24,012 nt of DNA, taken from Apostichopus californicus. Lineage: Eukaryota; Echinodermata; Holothuroidea; Aspidochirotida; Stichopodidae. Of the stretch, positions 19,492-24,012 are shown one piece after another. The notes under the pieces are model-generated. The model did not search any database and was not told the DNA's origin. It saw only the letters and a program-made list of their open reading frames with translations. How positions within the stretch are numbered: the stretch's first letter is position 1; every line of letters starts with the position of its first letter. Both the position numbers and the translations under genes were made by a program. Location of the stretch: positions 1 to 24,012 of the forward strand of contig JAIPMN010027246.1 of NCBI GenBank assembly GCA_020650975.1. The letters are read 5' to 3'.

Positions 19492-20418
19492 ACCGATAGC
19501 GGGCGCAGCTACCGGTGAACCAGTACAAGCGGCATCCTGCTCCGCATGCCACTCCGCTAATACCATCTCCGCCGTTTTGTCCAGCTCCGGCCGGAGCGGC
19601 GACTTCGTTCAGGGACGAGGTGGGACACGAAAGGGGGTTGAAAGCCTCCACCGGGGCGCTAGTGTCGGACACTGGGGCGATCAACGGAGCATCAGGTGAT
19701 ACGGTGTCAGAGGCCGGGACGGGGACCGCTTCAACCACGCCCGTAGCCACTCTCGCTGCGTATGAGCGGTCTGGGCATAAACGGGCGAGATGGCCCGTTT
19801 TCCCACACGAGTTACAAACGATATCCCCTTTACACTCGGCCAGGGTATGCCCAACCTGTAAACAGCGGCTACACCGCTTGTTCTGGCACAATCTGGCCTC
19901 ATGCCCTTCCAGCCCACACCTCCAACAAGTGCGAGGCTGGCCCGGGTATGCAATGTGGGCCCTGTGCCCATTAGCCCACAAGGTAGAGGGGATATCGGAC
20001 TTCAGCTAGACTCTAACTCGTCTAGTCCCGGTCTTGACACCCTTACATTCAAGGAATTTCGGCTCTTCGTAGCCGGTCACTTTCCCAAAACGCCCCAGTG
20101 TCCGCACAACAACCTGTTCAGACATGTCCAGAGGGAGATGGAGGACTGTCACCCACACCGAACTGTCATACGGTGTGACCTTCAGTCCCTCAACTCCCTC
20201 CAAAACCTGGACGCCTCGGACGCGGGCAGCCTCCGAGGTGAACCGAACATCAAAAACATTCATACCCCGGAGAGGTTTACGCTGAAGCGCGTCAACCTCT
20301 CCAGGGACCTTTAAACCAACAGAACAGAACGCAAGACTGAATAAACTTGTCCGGGGACGACCTTAGCCTCCCCCGAAAAACTGAACAATACGATTTTGCT
20401 GTCACGGCGAGCCGCCAT
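19491..20418 (-). pseudogene. Tx1-like ORF1 of copy B (RRM-like, three CCHC knuckles), truncated
   Basis: The ATG at 20418 matches copy A. A 5-base duplication (CTGTT) shifts the frame early and a TAA follows. From 20263 the frame is open with a single TAG near 20006. It encodes VWVTVLHLPLDMSEQVVVRT and LGRFGKVTGYEEPKF (RRM-like fold region), then WANGHRAHIAYPGQPRTCWRC with three C-X2-C-X4-H-X4-C knuckles (CWRCGLEGHEARLC, CSRCLQVGHTLAEC, CNSCGKTGHLARLC). It preserves the RRM-like part better than copy A, including a 33-base segment that A lacks, but lacks 18 in-frame bases that A has after the knuckles. The coding sequence ends at the truncation point, so the C-terminal part and the whole of ORF2 are missing. 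Confidence 0.85.
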
Positions 20419-20600
20419 GACAGCTAGGGGTGTGGCAAGCCACGCACCTATACGAAAACCAAAACAACAAAACTAAAACACCCAGACTACACTAAACAAA
20501 CTACAAAACTAAAGAAATGCCAACGAAAGAAGACTGTGGTCAACGAAAAGTGGAGAGCAGCCGAAAACACGTCCGCACTCCACGAACTGCCCTGTTTGTA
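19491..20600 (-). mobile_element. Tx1-like retrotransposon, 5' part only, inverted (copy B)
   Basis: Read on the - strand, this matches copy A from the 5'UTR (CGTGGAGTGCGGACGTG..) to the ORF1 codons reading CGCTATCGGTG, at high identity. It then stops at the (TA)n tract. The 5' end is present and the 3' four-fifths is absent. This is the reverse of usual non-LTR truncation and suggests a later deletion, a rearrangement or an assembly join. At its 5' side is a doubled CAGGGCAGTT (separated by ACAAA). Confidence 0.88.
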
Positions 20601-20639
20601 ACTGCCCTGCACAAATCTCCGCTTACCTCCTTGACGGAC

Positions 20640-21270
20640 AATTGTTGACCAACTTGGATCGTTCTCAGAGGAATTTTCAATTGTGTTTACGTTGGTTTCC
20701 AAAGAGACGTGGTTATAATCTCTTTCAGTTTCCCCTGGATGGTAGCTTGTTGTTTCCTTCATCGCCCTTGAGCCTCAGGACAACGACTCACATGACTGAG
20801 CATTTTCTTTCAGGCAATTGTGACGCAATTGTTGAGGTCTCTCATCAGTTGGAAATCCCTGTTCAAGGGACGCTAATCTTTCCTCCAGATTAAGGAACTT
20901 TTGTTGAAGCTGGTCATCGGACTTTTTGTGAGAATTAATGGCTGAGTTGATGCCAGAAACATTTGTTTGAATTTCAGATATTACTTACAATTGTGGAAAT
21001 GTCAGATTGTGGCACCAAACTTAAGTCACGTGCGACAAAAATCGGTAGGTCTCTCACCTCGATTTCCCTTAGTTTGGTAACAATGTCTTCGACATTTTTC
21101 TGTTTCTTGTTGGCTCCTTTCGTCGTAACGTGTTTTAGGGTCGTTTCCTTCCTCTTGAATAGTGACAGTGAAAAAGACATCGCCAGTTCGATGTCTTTGT
21201 CATTGTAGAAGTCTTCACAAATCTTGACGATCTCATCAGTAGACAAGGTGTCCCATTTATTAAAGGTGAA
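20640..21270 (-). pseudogene. ORF1-like fragment of another non-LTR retroelement
   Basis: Read on the - strand from about 21270: FNKWDTLSTDEIVKICEDFY, then KKQKNVEDIVTKLREIEVRD and LPIFVARDLSLVP. This resembles an N-terminal module often found in putative ORF1 proteins of invertebrate CR1/L2-like elements (recognised from family memory, moderate certainty). After a shift near 20980 a coiled-coil-like stretch follows (KSDDQLQQKFLNLEERLASL). A second shift near 20765 leads to NDPSWSTIVRQGGKR, a motif seen before the C-terminal domain of such proteins. Similarity ends where copy B's 5' end begins. Two frameshifts, with no endonuclease or RT attached. Confidence 0.5.
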
Positions 21271-21695
21271 GTGACACGTAGACTTGACTTTACATAATTT
21301 AAAACTTAACAGTTGTTATGTTAAGAAAAACCCAACAACGCGATCATTTTCCGTCTCCAAAGGGGTAGAAATCGGTAAAAAGTACGATTACGTAATAGAT
21401 TCAGTGACGTCACGGGGGGAAGCGCAGAAGAGTGCAAACATATATATATTCTGCGCAGTGTATTGGGTATGTAGAAATCTCAAAATTTTAGACAATATTA
21501 CCTTTCTCAGCAGTCTGTTACAAGAAAGTTAAGATTGGGATTTAGATAAAAAATCACAAATTGGTACATAAGACATCAAACAAAACATTTAATGACTTCT
21601 TTTTTCCAAAATTCCTTGCATTTTCTTCCTATCAAGCAACATAAACTCCGCAAAAATCGGGCACATTGACTCGTTCAGGGAAAGTGGAAAACAAA
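21271..21695. other. No gene recognised
   Basis: AT-rich, with another TGACGTCA at 21415-21422 and a small inverted repeat (CTTAACA..TGTTAAG) near 21305-21322. No coding domain was seen. Confidence 0.4.
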
Positions 21696-21703
21696 TGACG
21701 TCA
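21696..21703. promoter_or_regulatory. CRE/ATF palindrome upstream of P2X7-like gene 2
   Basis: TGACGTCA lies about 140 bp upstream of the ATG at 21843, preceded by GGAAAACAAA. The left arm at 5918-5941 has GAAAACAA a few bases before the same palindrome. Confidence 0.4.
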
Positions 21704-21842
21704 TTTATTTACCAAGTCGAAAGTGCATGATATCGTCGCAGCGAACTGCTTATTGCTACCACATACAGTTGCTATAGACGCACTGTAGTACGCATACACA
21801 GCACCGCATACACAGCATAGCTTTTTACATATCGCGAAATGG

Positions 21843-22013
21843 ATGCCGGTGGCATTGTATTCAGATAGCAATAGCGAAGAAGGCCGGGAAATGGAGGACA
21901 TGGTCAACAATCGTGGGGAAGTTTTTCCCTACATGTTCGAACCGGAGACCAGCGAAGATGGAAGCGGGATCGGACAGCGATGTCGAAATTGATCGTCTTG
22001 ACGGAACACAATG
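21843..22013 (+). pseudogene. P2X7 ballast-like gene 2, first exon only, frameshifted
   Basis: The frame from ATG 21843 reads MPVALYSDSNSEEGREMEDM and then EVFPYMFEPETSEDG, with the acidic N-terminus and PYxFEPE motif typical of the first exon of P2X7-ballast-like proteins. The same motif (EPYQFEP) is in the minus-strand gene at 8349-8623. After about 21955 the expected continuation (SDSDVEIDRLDGTQW) is in another frame, one base off. It ends at an ATG|GTAACT splice donor at 22013/22014, exactly where family members switch to the cysteine-rich W-C-x-C-G exon. The intron is entered by Tx1 copy C only 29 bp later. The remaining exons are not in the window. Recognition rests on short motifs and on the shared exon structure. 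Confidence 0.6.
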
Positions 22014-22041
22014 GTAACTTTAATCCTAGCGTACTATGATA

Positions 22042-24012
22042 GTGCTTTTTACGTGACCCGCCATGCGGGATACAAAACGTCACGGCCAAACGGCACTACC
22101 GAACCATCCCATACTGACAAAACGAAACTCAGGTCAAGCGAGCCAAAAAACATAATCCCGCCGACCTGCAGAGACAAAACGCCCAACATTCCAAAAACTA
22201 CAAAAGGACGACCCGCACGCAGCGAAACGAAAAACCCCTCCCCAGCACACCAGCGTCCAAAAAAGGCAGCCAAATCGCCTTCAATTTTAAGGCGAATGTC
22301 AGACTTCACCGCCTCCAGGACTGCCTGCCAACTGGCAAATTTCCCCCTGAAAATCACATTACATCTATTCCGCCAAACATGTTTTTTTACAATAGAGCAA
22401 ACGAAAATAATGCGGTGCAACACCGCAACCGAACAAACTGGAGGGTCTACCCCATATAAAATAAAGCCCTGCCCTACCGACCATGAACGGTCTCCCGTAA
22501 CACGGTCGGTCCAGGTCGGAACCACTCCCATAAGTTTAATACAAAGCAACAATGCCAAAAAACATGAGCGGTGCTCTCTAAGCTGTCACAGCCGGTCCTT
22601 GGGCACAGTCCATCACCCAATCGCCAATGATATCTTTTTAGGTTGAATGCACCGAACGCCATACTTCGGCAGAATGACGTCCCTGGACAAAAACTGCATC
22701 CAAGGCCCTATCCCGCAACGCACTGACTGTCAACGAGGGCCGGCTGTGACAGGTCAACAGGGGGCAACTCAATCAGAGCGGAGCAAATGACACGCACCAC
22801 CCTGCTTGGAGTACTACTATGCGGTTCTCTGTTGCTAAACAGCGCCGGGACCCATCGACGCAGGTGCAAACCGCCCCCAAAAACGTACAAAATATGAACA
22901 AGGCAACCCTGGGTCAGTAAGCGCTACAAACAACTGCTTAAATAACAAAAAGGTCAATTTACTTCCCAGATGAACCACCCCTAACCCACCCTTCTCCAGT
23001 TTTTGCTACATTACCGCCCTTTTGACAAGCTCTGTACCACCCGACCAAATAAATGAAAATATCGCTCTCTCCAACCGCACCAGGACGCGACGCGGAATTG
23101 GATACACCGCGCCCGGGTACCACAAGATGGGCGAAACAAAACGATTAATTACGGTGACTTTCCCTAGGATCGAAAGCCAGCGGGTGCCAAAAGGTTTCGA
23201 GCCTACTCTCAAGTACCTCAGCCCTCTCGTTCCAGGTTACATCACAAGGTGCATCGCAGCCGAACCATATACCATTAATTTTGATATTTTGATCCGACCA
23301 CGATGCACCGAATGGCAAGTCTCTGTATCTCCAGCTACCAAGGCGAAGGCCCTTTGTCTTTTCCGGATTCAACTTCGCCCGGTAGCTCTCTCAAAGATAG
23401 ATAAATCCTGCGAGAGGGCACGAAAGGAGCCCAGACTCGAAACAACACACGTGACGTCATCTGCATATTGACACGCATTTCACTTTGGCACCCCCTGGCA
23501 CAACGAATGGAACAAGTCTGGAGTCCCTTTCCAAAAGACGAGAGAGGGACTCGCTAAACAAAACATAAAGTAATGGAGACAGAGGGCACCCCTGGCGCAC
23601 CCCCCTCTCTACGTTAAAAACCTCCGAACAAAACCCATTAACAATAACAGAACTGAAACTATCCTGATACAAAACAGAAATCCATTTACGAAAATTTGGG
23701 TGCAACTTAAATATCTCCAATACATTCATTAAAAAACCGCGATCCACCATGTCAAAGGCCTTCTGCTGGTCAAGAGAGACCAATGCACATGGCAGATCAC
23801 GCTCAATAAGAAAGTCGGTCACGTCGCGCATCAACCACAAGTTCTGCTGGATGCAATGACCCTTCACTGCACAAGTCTGGAGATCACCAACAAGATGCGG
23901 CAAAGCCAGTGCAAGGCGGTTGCACAAAGCCTTAGCCAGCAACTTGTAGTCCACATTTAACAAGGTGATCGGACGCTTGTTATGAGGATCCAAGGGGTCC
24001 CCAGACTTGGGC
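22042..24012 (-). mobile_element. Tx1-like retrotransposon, 3' part (copy C), runs off the window
   Basis: The 3' end is at about 22042-22045 (CACGTAAAAAGCA on the - strand), preceded by the CCCGC-ATG-GCGGG hairpin (22057-22069). The rest is ORF2. Its protein differs markedly from copy A, while its tail matches copy D, so C and D form a subfamily distinct from A, B and E. The 5' part lies beyond 24012. Confidence 0.88.
22049..24012 (-). pseudogene. Tx1-like ORF2 of copy C (reverse transcriptase and zinc knuckle), frameshifted, partial
   Basis: Reading leftward from the edge: KRPITLLNVDYKLLAKAL, then ALVSLDQQKAFDMVDRGFL, GVRQGCPLSPLLYVLFSE and VPGGAKVKCV. A one-base insertion at about 23471 throws the catalytic motif out of frame; CAATATGCAGATGACGTCAC (23451-23470) would read QYADDVT. 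Later segments in other frames are EKTKGLRLGSW..IKINGIWFG, VINRFVSPILWYPGAV and the C-terminal knuckle CPRTGC..HVFWHC (C-X4-C-X7-H-X4-C). The final frame (22558 to 22049) runs open to VPFGRDVLYPAWRVT and stops at the TAA inside ACGTAAAAAGCA, leaving essentially no 3'UTR. At least three frameshifts make it inactive. Its sense codon AAG (Lys) at the position of copy A's TAA shows that the latter is a mutation. Confidence 0.85.

Noticed and set aside
19515-20009. 164-codon plus-strand open frame
   Set aside because: It is antisense to the Tx1 ORF1 zinc-knuckle region of copy B. The knuckle motifs are on the minus strand.
22011-22646. 211-codon plus-strand open frame
   Set aside because: It is antisense to the C-terminal ORF2 of Tx1 copy C; the composition has no domain.

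Overview
The window is eukaryotic, repeat-rich DNA, most likely from a marine invertebrate animal (an echinoderm or hemichordate-like deuterostome fits best, but this is inference). The signs are spliced exons with pyrimidine tracts and GTAAGA/GTAACT donors, AT-rich non-coding DNA, dense interspersed repeats, Tx1-type non-LTR retrotransposons, and expanded families typical of such genomes (P2X7 'ballast'-like proteins, THAP proteins, integrase-like DDE proteins). No intact conventional host gene is visible. Nearly every recognisable coding stretch is a broken or partial copy belonging to a mobile or multicopy family. There are no tRNA, rRNA or CRISPR features.

Layout. 1-3.2 kb: AT-rich DNA without a convincing gene, with a degenerate minisatellite near 1.15-1.56 kb. 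3.2-4.77 kb: degenerate tandem repeats with G-runs and an (AT)n tract. 4.8-5.75 and 8.92-9.7 kb: two blocks of one repeat rich in TGACCT half-sites, mostly arranged as direct repeats with a 4-bp spacer. Between them, 5753-8914 is bounded by about 25-bp imperfect inverted repeats. It carries a broken THAP-domain ORF on the + strand and a P2X7-ballast-like split gene on the - strand, so it looks like a candidate mobile element of uncertain class.

10.0-15.8 kb: Tx1-like retrotransposon DNA. It comprises a short 3' tail (copy D), a nearly full-length but decayed copy (A; ORF1 with RRM-like part and three CCHC knuckles, ORF2 with endonuclease, reverse transcriptase and C-terminal zinc knuckle) and an inverted 3' tail (E). 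15.9-16.4 kb: AT-rich satellite. 17.0-17.65 kb: a candidate MITE with inverted termini. 18.06-19.46 kb: a broken integrase-type (DDE) gene with an N-terminal helix-turn-helix. Its coding frame ends at a (TA)n tract abutting a 3'-truncated, inverted Tx1 copy (B, 19.49-20.6 kb).

20.64-21.27 kb: a frameshifted ORF1-like fragment of a different retroelement. 21.84-22.01 kb: a second P2X7-ballast-like first exon on the + strand. It is followed 29 bp past its splice donor by the 3' end of another Tx1 copy (C, - strand), which runs off the right edge.

The parts do not form a pathway. The window is a nest of insertions into insertions. The most interesting lead is the association of THAP and P2X7-ballast-like coding DNA inside one inverted-repeat-bounded unit, with a TGACGTCA palindrome 100-165 bp upstream of each of three such ORFs. 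Other leads are the shared Tx1 3' terminus (hairpin plus CACGTAAAAAGCA with an embedded stop codon) and the DR4-rich repeat.
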